Position numbers and translations under genes: made by a program
Source of the DNA: an uncultured Roseibium sp.
GTDB lineage: Bacteria; Pseudomonadota; Alphaproteobacteria; Rhizobiales; Stappiaceae
Direction: 5' to 3'
Assembly: GCF_963675985.1 (NCBI RefSeq)
Contig: NZ_OY780958.1
Span: 3,782,001 to 3,846,000 of the forward strand
DNA: 64,000 bases
In this document: positions 24,965 through 32,994 of the stretch, in pieces
Layout: each line of letters begins with the position of its first letter
Position numbering within the stretch: the stretch's first letter is position 1
The notes under the pieces: generated by a model
The model's input: only the letters and a program-made list of their open reading frames with translations
What the model was told of the DNA's origin: nothing
Databases searched by the model: none

Positions 24965-26146
24965 ATGCAACATGTTCTCTTCGTATACGGTGGCCGACCG
25001 TTCACGGTCCTCGAGGTTGGAATCGCCGGCGGATTTGCCCTGCTCGTCATCATCGTCTGGCTGGCCTGGGGCATCCGGCGCCAGGTCCGGATCCGGGCGG
25101 AGGCCGATACCGCATCGGCGGAGCGGATCCACGAGCTGGAGAGCCACCTGTCCCAGCTCCTGAAATCGCAAGGGGAAATGACCGGCCGCATGCAGACCAT
25201 GGCGGAGGTCTTCGGATCGCGGCAGTCGGACATGATGCGCGCCGTCAACGACCGGCTCGACGGCATGGGCCACAAGCTCGGCATGTCCATGGCCGACACC
25301 ACCAAGCGCACCCACGATGGGCTGCGTCAGCTGCACGAGCGGCTGGCGGTGATCGACCGGGCTCAGAAGACCATCACCGATCTGTCGGGCCAGGTGGTGG
25401 AACTTCAGGCAATCCTGTCCAACAAGCAGACCCGCGGCGCCTTCGGTCAGGGACGCATGGAAGCGATCATCCAGGACCAGCTGCCGCATACCGCCTATGA
25501 TTTCCAGGCGACGCTTTCCACCGGGGTGCGGCCGGACTGCCTGGTGCATATGCCCAACGGCGCACCATCGCTTGCCATCGACGCCAAGTTCCCGCTGGAA
25601 GCCTTCAACCTCATCCGCAATTCCAAGTCGGACGAGGATCTGAAATATGCGCAGGCCCAGTTCCGCAAGGATTTCACCAAGCACATTCAGGACATCCGGG
25701 AAAAATACCTGGTGCCGGGGGAAACCCAGGATACGGCGTTCCTGTTCGTGCCGTCGGAAAGCGTGTTCGCGGAACTCAACGAGAATTTCGAGGACTTGGT
25801 GCAGAAGTCGCACCGGGCCCGCGTGGTGATCGTCTCGCCGTCGCTGCTCCTGTTATCGATCCAGGTGATCCAGGCGGTGCTGCGCGACGCCAAGATGCGC
25901 GAACAGGCCCATCTCATCCAGGCGGAAGTCGCCCACCTGATGGACGACGTGGGCCGGCTGAACGACCGTGTGGTCAAGCTGCAGACCCATTTCGGCCAGG
26001 CCAACAAGGACATCGACCAGATCCTGATCTCGACGGACAAGATCACCAAGCGCGGCCAGAAGATCGAAGATCTGGAACTGGGCGAGCTTCCGGAAGCGGA
26101 AAAGAAAGAAGACCTGCCGCGTCCGAATCTGTCGCTTCAGGGTTAG
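24965..26146 (+). CDS. rmuC: DNA recombination protein RmuC family
   Basis: A 393-residue protein. It has one N-terminal membrane helix (VGIAGGFALLVIIVWLAWGI), then a coiled-coil region rich in Glu, Gln and Arg to about residue 150. The conserved RmuC nuclease-like domain follows, with RGAFGQGRMEAIIQDQLP, PDCLVHMPNGAPSLAIDAKFPL and FVPSESVFAELNENF. RmuC restrains inverted-repeat-driven rearrangements. The start at 24965 puts the helix near the N-terminus; an in-frame ATG 48 bases upstream is possible. def is divergent. Confidence 0.92.
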   Translation: MQHVLFVYGGRPFTVLEVGIAGGFALLVIIVWLAWGIRRQVRIRAEADTASAERIHELESHLSQLLKSQGEMTGRMQTMAEVFGSRQSDMMRAVNDRLDGMGHKLGMSMADTTKRTHDGLRQLHERLAVIDRAQKTITDLSGQVVELQAILSNKQTRGAFGQGRMEAIIQDQLPHTAYDFQATLSTGVRPDCLVHMPNGAPSLAIDAKFPLEAFNLIRNSKSDEDLKYAQAQFRKDFTKHIQDIREKYLVPGETQDTAFLFVPSESVFAELNENFEDLVQKSHRARVVIVSPSLLLLSIQVIQAVLRDAKMREQAHLIQAEVAHLMDDVGRLNDRVVKLQTHFGQANKDIDQILISTDKITKRGQKIEDLELGELPEAEKKEDLPRPNLSLQG

Positions 26147-27084
26147 GGATTATTGTGTACTAGGGTGCATCAATATTCGAGGCAGCTGACTCGCTCCCCT
26201 AAAAATTCCTCGCATTGAAGTTGGTTTATTTCCAATAGAAGGAAACAGGCGATGTACCGATCCAGGTTCTTCGAAGGACAAGGCGTTGGTTCATTCGGAT
26301 CAAGGCTCACGGTTCAATATATTGAATCGGGCTTCGCTCCTTCGAACTCAATAAGATTACAAAACAAAACTAGGCGGTATTTCATAATCCCGCAATAAAC
26401 GCACATTTCCTTTTGAATATCTCTCAATCACTTTTTTTAATTTATTTGATAACAGGATTTGGCTTGTTAAATTCGTGTTTCTCACAATATCCCTCTGTCC
26501 TAGACACTCCGGAAGAAAGCGTAATTTCTTATACAACAAGGCAATTTCATTCGGGACAATCCACATTGTGATTTCTGACGCCTCAAGGTCTAAGCAAGGG
26601 ACCTCTGTCAATGGCATCAACGCCCAATGATTGAAGGAAGCACCCGATGGATGATGTGTTGTAACGGGAAAAAAACACACATCTGTTTCAGGAATGATCT
26701 GCTCTAATACTAGCTTAAGCTCATTGCTTATAATCGGAGTATTCATAGAAAAAGGCAGTATATGGTACTGATTTAGCGCCTTCCAAGCTCCCCCTTCAAA
26801 TTAAACGCAATATTACCCTCACTTGGATTTATTACCTCACACTGCATAAGGCTTACTAATTCTAGAGAGCTTGTTTCCCTATCATACTCCAACCAAAACC
26901 CGCATGAATCATGTCCTTTCGCATCAAACGCCAACAACCATGGCTCATTGGTATTCATTTTTCTTTAGGTCCTATTTTAAAAGTATTTGGATGATATCAA
27001 AGGACTATACTTCAACCTTCCTTATCGAGAAGAATGCCTTGGGATGATGCAGCTCGCAAGCTCCATAACCGGGGGCTGTTTTCG
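26147..27084. other. AT-rich insert between rmuC and the NlpC/P60 gene
   Basis: Across this stretch the base composition drops clearly and codon use in its frames is unlike that of the flanks. It carries the broken immunity-like gene at 26357-26958. A short plus-strand frame (26252-26398, 48 codons, behind GGAAACAGG) overlaps the end of that gene and resembles nothing I know. The segment 26959-27084 shows no gene. The neighbours on both sides are ordinary chromosomal genes, so this looks like acquired DNA. No integrase or terminal repeat was seen. Confidence 0.6.
26357..26958 (-). pseudogene. Imm11/DUF1629-like immunity protein gene with a frameshift
   Basis: Two adjacent minus-strand frames, 26773-26958 (61 codons) and 26357-26746 (129 codons), join into one protein of about 196 residues if one G is added to the five-G run (plus-strand C run at 26790-26794). 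The joined reading continues through GGAWKALNQYHILPF into SMNTPIISNELKLVLEQ without a stop. The result has the pattern of Imm11-type immunity proteins: a P-I-I-S-N-E-L-K-x-x-L-E helix, then FFPV, then PCLDLE, and near the end LLSNKLKKVIERY. These proteins protect against polymorphic toxins. No toxin gene is visible. The break may be real or a homopolymer sequencing error. The family assignment is by pattern only. Confidence 0.6.
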
Positions 27085-27963
27085 TTACCCCCCTCGTCCT
27101 CCCAATCTCATAGTTCCCGTCACATTGCCGAATTCGTTTTCCGCGATCCGGGCGACTGCGTCATCCAGCGATTCGCTGGCAACGGTCATGGTGTGGCCAT
27201 TGGCGTGAAGCAGGCGGTTCGGGCCCTGGACGATGCCGACATGGCCTTTCCAGAAGACGAGATCGCCGCGTTTGAGCGCATTGAGGTTCGGCGCGTCGAT
27301 TGCCTCCCCTGCTCCCGCTGCCTGCATGTCGCTGTCGCGCGGCACATCGTACCCGCCGGCCTGAGCGGCAAGCTGGACGAGGGCCGAACAATCGAGACCC
27401 AGACTGGTCCGCCCGCCCCAGAGGTAGGGCGTACCGAGAAATTCCTCGGCGACGGCAACCCAGTCCTCCACGATCTGATCCAGTCCGGCGAGATGGCGGG
27501 CAACGACGGCGGAGCCGTCGCTCAGGAGGGCATAGTCCAGGCCTCGAGTTGTCGCGCTCCCCATGACGGTGACCTTCGAGCCCATGGAAATCAGGCCGAG
27601 CGGCGGAAATTTCAGGTCCGGGCCGGGATAGCGATAGGTGCGCAGGGCCCGCACCCTATGGGTCGCGGCTTCGAGGGCCCCAAGCCCATCGGAGGAAAAC
27701 CAGCCGACATAGCCGTCGGTTTCCAGCTGCCCCCAGGCCCAGCCTTCCATGGTTTCCTCAAACACCGTGACGGTCTCGCCGAACAGAAGTTCGGTATCGA
27801 TCGGCTTGTCGCGCCGAGGTTCGGCGCGCATCGAAAGACTGTCTGCGGTGACCTGCTTCACGGTGCCGTCGACGAAGCGGTCGGCCTGCACCCGGCCCTC
27901 ATAGGCGCGGGCTGCAAGGTCCGGCCTGACGGGATGAATGCGGCGGTCGAAGTTTTCAGACAT
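27085..27963 (-). CDS. NlpC/P60 (C40) peptidase with N-terminal SH3-like domains
   Basis: A 292-residue probable cell-wall endopeptidase (gamma-D-Glu-diaminopimelate type). Residues 30-160 form two SH3b-like domains (RAEPRRDKPIDTELLFGE and GYVGWFSSDGLG). The catalytic domain has C192 in GLDCSALVQ, H241 in WKGHVGIVQ and a third polar residue in LLHANGH. The start at 27963 follows AGGAT at good spacing. No signal peptide is seen, which is common in this alphaproteobacterial subgroup. Upstream in the same direction lie a MarR regulator and an M17 aminopeptidase, a frequent peptidase pairing. Confidence 0.9.
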   Translation of the reverse strand: MSENFDRRIHPVRPDLAARAYEGRVQADRFVDGTVKQVTADSLSMRAEPRRDKPIDTELLFGETVTVFEETMEGWAWGQLETDGYVGWFSSDGLGALEAATHRVRALRTYRYPGPDLKFPPLGLISMGSKVTVMGSATTRGLDYALLSDGSAVVARHLAGLDQIVEDWVAVAEEFLGTPYLWGGRTSLGLDCSALVQLAAQAGGYDVPRDSDMQAAGAGEAIDAPNLNALKRGDLVFWKGHVGIVQGPNRLLHANGHTMTVASESLDDAVARIAENEFGNVTGTMRLGGRGG

Positions 27964-28044
27964 GACGTGATCCTGAAACGGCAAGCCTATCGCATGTCGC
28001 GTTCATTCGCATTCACGCCCCATGCTCTCCTGAATTGTTTTGCC

Positions 28045-28089
28045 GCATGTCTTTATCCCAAAACCGGTACCCACTTTTGGGAGACATGC
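28045..28089. repeat. Palindromic intergenic element next to the MarR gene
   Basis: A 15-bp interrupted inverted repeat: GCATGTC (28045-28051) plus TCCCAAAA (28056-28063) pairs with TTTTGGGA plus GACATGC (28075-28089) around a CCGGTACCCAC core. A similar core of AAACCGGT and CCCACTTTT recurs as an interspersed motif in Rhizobiales genomes, as I recall. It starts one base after the MarR stop and may also act as its terminator. Confidence 0.65.
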
Positions 28090-28090
28090 T

Positions 28091-28441
28091 TTATCTCGGC
28101 AGCTCGCCCGCCTTTTCGGAAACCAGATCGCCGAGATGCTCCAGATAAAGGGCGCCGTCGACGGTCCGGGTGATGATGACGTTGCGCTTGTCGGCCTCGT
28201 CGCGCTTGCGCGACAGGAGCCGCATGCCGCCCAGCGTGTCGAGCGCCCGGGTGATCGCGGGCTTGGTGACGTTCAGCTTGGCGGCCAGACCGCGGACCGT
28301 ATGGGGCGGCGGCTCCAGATAGACCGTCAGCAGGATGGTCAACTGGCGCGCGGACAGGTCCTGCTCGCTATCGCGGACAAGCGCCAGATTGACGTCATGC
28401 ATCAGTTTCAGTGCCTGCGAGGCGCGCAGCTCGACCGCCAT
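28091..28441 (-). CDS. MarR-type winged-helix transcriptional regulator
   Basis: A 116-residue regulator with a DNA-binding winged helix. The phrase SARQLTILLTVYLEPPPHTVRGLAAKLNV is followed by the recognition helix (TKPAITRALDTLGGMRLL) and the wing with SRKRDEADKRNVII, in the order of MarR proteins. It is shorter than most MarR members and has little dimerisation extension. It lies between the M17 aminopeptidase and NlpC/P60 genes, all leftward, so its targets may include that group. The ligand is unknown. Confidence 0.88.
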   Translation of the reverse strand: MAVELRASQALKLMHDVNLALVRDSEQDLSARQLTILLTVYLEPPPHTVRGLAAKLNVTKPAITRALDTLGGMRLLSRKRDEADKRNVIITRTVDGALYLEHLGDLVSEKAGELPR

Positions 28442-28505
28442 ATGCGGAGATTTCCCGTTCCGTTCGATTTCAAGACTAACAGAACAGGAAATTGTTTCGG
28501 AGCCG

Positions 28506-29900
28506 TTATTTTTCCCCGGAATATCTTTCGCTGATCAGATCGAACAGGCAGCGGATGCCCTGCGCCTCGCCTCCGGCCGGTTTTCCCGGCTTTTCGGCAG
28601 GGGTCCAGCCGTAGATGTCGAAATGCACCCAGGACTGCGCCTTTTCGACAAAGCGTGACAGGAACAGGGCTGCCGTGATCGAGCCCGCAAACCCGGCACC
28701 GGTGGTATTGATGTGATTGATATCGGCGATCTTGCTGTCGAGATACTTCATGTAGGGCTGCCACAGGGGCAGACGCCAGAGCGGATCCGCGCTTGCCTCG
28801 GCCATCAGGGCAAGTTCCTCGGCCAGATCCTCGTCGTCGGTGAAGAACGGCGGCAGGTCGGGCCCGAGCGCGACTCGAGCGGCTCCGGTCAGGGTCGCCA
28901 TGTCCACCAGAAGATCGGGTTCCTCCTCATCGGCGAGTGCGAGCGCATCGGCCAGCACCAGCCGGCCCTCGGCATCGGTGTTGCCGATTTCCACGCTCAG
29001 GCCCTTGCGGCTCGACAGGACGTCGCCGGGACGGAAGGCCGATCCGGAGATCGCATTCTCCACACATGGCACGATGACACGCAGACGCACGGGCAGTTCG
29101 GAAGCCATGATCATCGCCGCGAGACCGAGCACATTGGCGGCCCCGCCCATATCCTTTTTCATCAAGAGCATGGCGCTTGACGGCTTGATGTCGAGACCGC
29201 CGGTATCGAAGATGACACCCTTGCCGACCAGCGTGACTTTTGGCGCGTCTTCCGGGCCCCAGGTAAAATCCGCAAGCCGCGGCTCCCGGCTCGACGCGCG
29301 GCCGACCGCATGGACCATCGGGAAGCCCCGGTCCAGCAGTGCGTCGCCCTCGATGATTTCGCCCGTTCCGCCGTTCTCGACGAAAAGCGACCGGATTTCC
29401 GCCGCGAGTTCCTGCGGCCCCATATCGTTCGCCGGAATGTTGATCAGGTCACGGGCGATCTGAACGCCCTTGAGGATCGCATCGACCCGCGCAACGTCGA
29501 CCGTGGCGGGTACGACAAGACGCGCCCGTGCGGCACCGTTCTTCCGGTATTTCTCGAACCGGTAGGAAGACAGGGCAAATCCGAGCACCGCGAATTCGGG
29601 ATCGGGAAAACCGTCGGCAAGCGCATAGCCCCCGGCCGGCAAAGTGGAAACCAGACCTCCCAGGGCAAAGGGCTGGGCAGAACCGTTCTCCCCGGCTGCA
29701 AACAGCAGGGCGGAGCCTGCCTCGTTGACCGCAGGCACGAGAAGGTTGCTTCCAGCCGCAGCCCGAAAACCGTTGCGCTTCGCCCAATCCGCAGCCGGCT
29801 GTCCAAGGCCGGCGAGCACGGCTTCCAAATCGTCCTCCCCCACGGCAATGACCGGTGTCGGCTGCTGGGCTTCAATTTCACGGATCAAGGCTTCACGCAC
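28506..29900 (-). CDS. Leucyl aminopeptidase family (M17) metallopeptidase
   Basis: A 464-residue dizinc aminopeptidase. The signature NTDAEGRLVLADAL is present, as are the ligands in LVGKGVIFDTGGLDIKPSSAML, where K and D contribute to the metal site, and the upstream DMGGAANVLG. It releases N-terminal residues from peptides in the cytoplasm. The N-terminal 150 residues are divergent, as in the alphaproteobacterial PepA-like group found upstream of NlpC/P60 genes. The substrate preference is not shown by sequence. Confidence 0.92.
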   Translation of the reverse strand: MREALIREIEAQQPTPVIAVGEDDLEAVLAGLGQPAADWAKRNGFRAAAGSNLLVPAVNEAGSALLFAAGENGSAQPFALGGLVSTLPAGGYALADGFPDPEFAVLGFALSSYRFEKYRKNGAARARLVVPATVDVARVDAILKGVQIARDLINIPANDMGPQELAAEIRSLFVENGGTGEIIEGDALLDRGFPMVHAVGRASSREPRLADFTWGPEDAPKVTLVGKGVIFDTGGLDIKPSSAMLLMKKDMGGAANVLGLAAMIMASELPVRLRVIVPCVENAISGSAFRPGDVLSSRKGLSVEIGNTDAEGRLVLADALALADEEEPDLLVDMATLTGAARVALGPDLPPFFTDDEDLAEELALMAEASADPLWRLPLWQPYMKYLDSKIADINHINTTGAGFAGSITAALFLSRFVEKAQSWVHFDIYGWTPAEKPGKPAGGEAQGIRCLFDLISERYSGEK

Positions 29901-30079
29901 GGCGGGCTCCCGGGATGTTGGATTTCACGTTTCACAGGTACGCATCCCGGACGCGCTTGGCAACATCCGGAACGCGATGTGCCAGCAGGACACCCCTGCT
30001 TAACCATCCATTAGGGTTAATAAACTACTGATTTGAGGAACAGAACGTTCAGTAAAGCTCATGTGTCGAGGTGTCAGAA

Positions 30080-30862
30080 ATGACCCAGGAAGCTCAAGTT
30101 AAAACCCGGCGGCGCGCCCGCTACCTGCCGCTGGCGGCCGCGATGACCGCGGCCGTGCTGCTGACCGGGTGCGCATCCTCCAGGAACAACAGCGTCGGCA
30201 CCCATTCACCGAGCACCAGCCTGACCTATGCGAAACCGGGATCGAGTGCCGCCATGCGGGCCGTGTCGTCCTGGGGCGGCAAATACGAAAAAGACAACAA
30301 GGACCGCGCGACGATCCTCAACTATGCCAACGCCCTGCAGCAAAACGAGCAGATCGAGCAGGCCATGGCCGTCCTTCGCGCCGCCGTCATCTCTCATCCG
30401 AACGACCGTGAGATCGCTTCCGCCTACGGCAAAGTGCTGGCCATGAACGGCCGCTTCGACGAAGCGCTCAACGTTCTCCAGCGCGCCCAGACACCGCAGA
30501 TGCCGGACTGGAAGCTGATGTCGGCACAAGCCGCCATCTATGACCAGATGGGCAATCACGAGCGTGCCCGCGGGCTCTATCACCAGGCGCTCAAGATCGC
30601 GCCGAACGAACCGACGCTGCTCAACAACCTCGGCCTGTCCTATCTCCTGTCCAACCAGCTGCCGGAAGCCGAGTACACGCTGCGCAAGGCCGCCGCCCTG
30701 CCCGGCGCCGACAGCCGCGTGCGTCAGAACCTGGCGCTGGCGCTCGGCATCCAGGGCAAGTTCGCCGAAGCAGAACAGGTCGCGCGTTCCGAACTGGATC
30801 CGAAGCAGGCGGAAGCCAACATCGCCTATCTGCGCAACATGATCGCACAGAGCCGCAGCTGA
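30080..30862 (+). CDS. tadD: Tad pilus assembly TPR lipoprotein TadD
   Basis: A 260-residue outer-membrane-associated lipoprotein. A basic N-terminus is followed by a hydrophobic stretch and the lipobox LLTGC with Cys31 as lipid site. The rest consists of tetratricopeptide repeats, for example AAIYDQMGNHERARGLYHQA and PTLLNNLGLSYLLSNQLPEA. TadD is the pilotin-like helper of the Tad secretin. The ATG at 30080 sits seven bases from GAGGTG; a GTG three codons upstream is the alternative. It is the only tad gene on this side transcribed rightward and ends at a terminator shared with tadC. Confidence 0.9.
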   Translation: MTQEAQVKTRRRARYLPLAAAMTAAVLLTGCASSRNNSVGTHSPSTSLTYAKPGSSAAMRAVSSWGGKYEKDNKDRATILNYANALQQNEQIEQAMAVLRAAVISHPNDREIASAYGKVLAMNGRFDEALNVLQRAQTPQMPDWKLMSAQAAIYDQMGNHERARGLYHQALKIAPNEPTLLNNLGLSYLLSNQLPEAEYTLRKAAALPGADSRVRQNLALALGIQGKFAEAEQVARSELDPKQAEANIAYLRNMIAQSRS

Positions 30863-30904
30863 TCCGGCACTTTTCGGAGATAATTAGGATAATCCGCTAA
30901 AGCT

Positions 30905-30935
30905 AAATCGGCCGTCCAGACTGGACGGCCGATTT
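30905..30935. terminator. Bidirectional terminator between tadD and tadC
   Basis: A 15-bp perfect inverted repeat (30905-30919 with 30921-30935) around one central base, with A residues at the left edge and T residues at the right. It sits between two convergent genes, 43 bases after the tadD stop and 37 bases beyond the tadC stop, so it can end both transcripts. Confidence 0.85.
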
Positions 30936-30971
30936 GCGTTCTGTCTGCGAGATCTCGGGGTCTGGAGCGGC

Positions 30972-31958
30972 TTATTTGAAGGCCTCAGTGGCCTGCATAA
31001 CGGCAGGCCCCATAATGACGAAGAACAGCACCGGCAGGAAAAACACGATCATCGGAACCGTCAGTTTCGGCGGCAGGGATGCCGCCTTCTTTTCCGCTTC
31101 CTGCATGCGCTGTTCGCGGTTGTCGTCGGACATCACGCGGATCGCGTGACCGACCGGCGTGCCGTAACGCTCCGCCTGGATCAGGGCCATCATCACGTTC
31201 TTGACGCCCTCGACGCCGGTCCGCTTGGCCAGGTTCTCATAGGCCTGCCTGCGCTCGCCCAGGTAGGAGAGCTCGGCGTTGGTCAGCGTCAGTTCCTCTG
31301 CGAGCGGGATCGACTGTGTGCCGATTTCCTCCGCCACTCGCCGGAACGCCTCTTCGATCGACATGCCGGATTCCACGCAGATCAGCATCAGGTCCAGCGC
31401 ATCGGGCCATGCCCTGCGAATGGACAGCTGACGCTTCGAGATCGCGTTCTGGATGTAGAGGTTCGGCGCGAAGACGCCGGCACCGCCGACGAAGAGACAG
31501 GCGGAGATCTTGGTGATCGCCGGCGTATTGGCGGGCAGCACCGCAAAGGCGTAGACGAGGGCTACAAGGAAAAGCACGCCGGGAATGGCGATACGCGCGA
31601 ACAGGAAGGTGTAGAGCGGGCCCGAGCCCCGGTAGCCGGCCATGCGCAGCTTTTCCTGGGTCGTCTCATCCGCCAGCATGGTCTTCAGGTTCAGCCGGTC
31701 GACCAGGTTCTTGACCTGCTCCTTCGGCTGCGTCGAGCGCAGGGAAGCGCGAGCATCGGTCTTTTCCGTAGCCAGCCGCGCCCTTTCCTTGGCACGCAGC
31801 TTGTCGCGCTCCAAGGCGACCGACTTCATCCGGGTCTTCAGCGTATCCCGCTCGAAGATCGGCATGACAACGGTAAACAGGGTTCCTGCCACAGCAACAA
31901 GGGTCAGAAAGGCGATGAGGAAGTTGCTGCTGGCAATGCTTGTGAGATCGAACATCAT
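30972..31958 (-). CDS. tadC: Tad pilus inner-membrane platform protein TadC
   Basis: A 328-residue type II secretion F-family protein. It has an N-terminal membrane helix, a basic cytoplasmic region, two helices near residues 130-185, and the T2SSF core with ALDLMLICVESGMSIEEAFRRVAEEIG. The C-terminal helix pair includes TVPMIVFFLPVLFFVIMGPA. Together with TadB it forms the platform that the CpaF ATPase turns. It is the last gene of the leftward cpa operon, six bases after tadB. Confidence 0.94.
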   Translation of the reverse strand: MMFDLTSIASSNFLIAFLTLVAVAGTLFTVVMPIFERDTLKTRMKSVALERDKLRAKERARLATEKTDARASLRSTQPKEQVKNLVDRLNLKTMLADETTQEKLRMAGYRGSGPLYTFLFARIAIPGVLFLVALVYAFAVLPANTPAITKISACLFVGGAGVFAPNLYIQNAISKRQLSIRRAWPDALDLMLICVESGMSIEEAFRRVAEEIGTQSIPLAEELTLTNAELSYLGERRQAYENLAKRTGVEGVKNVMMALIQAERYGTPVGHAIRVMSDDNREQRMQEAEKKAASLPPKLTVPMIVFFLPVLFFVIMGPAVMQATEAFK

Positions 31959-31964
31959 CGTACC

Positions 31965-32984
31965 TTAGAAGTCGAAGTTGATCATTTTGCGCATGACCAT
32001 GATGCCCACGAACATCCAGAAGACTCCGCCTGCGATGATCAGATGACCGGTCGGCCGCGTGAACAGAAGAGAAATATAATCGGGTGCAACCAAATAGATG
32101 ATCGTCGAGACGACAAACGGCAGCGATCCGATGATGCCGGCTGAGGACTTGGCTTCCGCGCTGAGGGCCTTGATCTTACGTTGCAGTGCCTTACGGCTTC
32201 GGAGCACCTTGGACAGATTGCCGAGCGCTTCGGAGAGCCCACCCCCGGCCTTCTGCTGAATCGCGACGACGATGGCGAAGAAGTTTGCCTCCGCCAGGGG
32301 AACCCGGTCCGGCATGCGCGCCACGGCCTCCGACAGGGAAATGCCCATCACCTGGGTTTCGACGATCTTGCGGAATTCGCCGGCGACCGGTTCGCGCGCC
32401 TCCTTGGCGACGATCTTGACGCAATCGCCGAGAGGAAGACCGGCCTTAACGCCGCGTACGATGATATCGACCGCATTCGGCAATTCATCCAGAAAGGCGT
32501 TGAACCGCCGCTTGCGCTTGAAGCCGACGAACCAGCGCGGAAAGCCGAACCCGCCGACGAAACCGATACCAAGCGCGATCAGCAGATTTTGGCTGACAAT
32601 CAGTCCGATCAGGGCGCCGACGATGGCGGACGCGATGCTGAGATAGATAAAATGCTTGAGCTCCCAGGCAAGCCCCGCCTGTTCCAGGCGGACGGACAGG
32701 GAGGGCCTGTTCTGTTTCTGCAGCTTGGCCTTCTGGCGTTGTTCGAAGTCCTTCAGTTGGTCCTGAACGGACTTGCGCCGGCGGTCACCGTCGCCAACCT
32801 TCTTTCTGAGTTCGACCGACTGCGGCCGGGCGGTAATTCCGCTGACGCGCTTGTCCCGGCGCCGCGACCCGGACAGGAGCGGCTGGAACACGGCGTAAAT
32901 CACGCCGCCGATGCTCAAGGCGACAAGAAGCGCGACGGCAAGGCCGGTTACCTGGGGTGTCATAAATGGCTCGAAGGCTTCCAT
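31965..32984 (-). CDS. tadB: Tad pilus inner-membrane platform protein TadB
   Basis: A 339-residue T2SSF-family membrane protein paired with TadC. An N-terminal helix (GLAVALLVALSIGGVIYAVF), a long basic loop, two further helices and the T2SSF domain (PNAVDIIVRGVKAGLPLGDC) are followed by a C-terminal helix. The basic cytoplasmic region with many Arg and Lys residues is typical of TadB. It is ten bases downstream of cpaF and six bases upstream of tadC. Confidence 0.94.
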   Translation of the reverse strand: MEAFEPFMTPQVTGLAVALLVALSIGGVIYAVFQPLLSGSRRRDKRVSGITARPQSVELRKKVGDGDRRRKSVQDQLKDFEQRQKAKLQKQNRPSLSVRLEQAGLAWELKHFIYLSIASAIVGALIGLIVSQNLLIALGIGFVGGFGFPRWFVGFKRKRRFNAFLDELPNAVDIIVRGVKAGLPLGDCVKIVAKEAREPVAGEFRKIVETQVMGISLSEAVARMPDRVPLAEANFFAIVVAIQQKAGGGLSEALGNLSKVLRSRKALQRKIKALSAEAKSSAGIIGSLPFVVSTIIYLVAPDYISLLFTRPTGHLIIAGGVFWMFVGIMVMRKMINFDF

Positions 32985-32994
32985 TCACAGTGCC

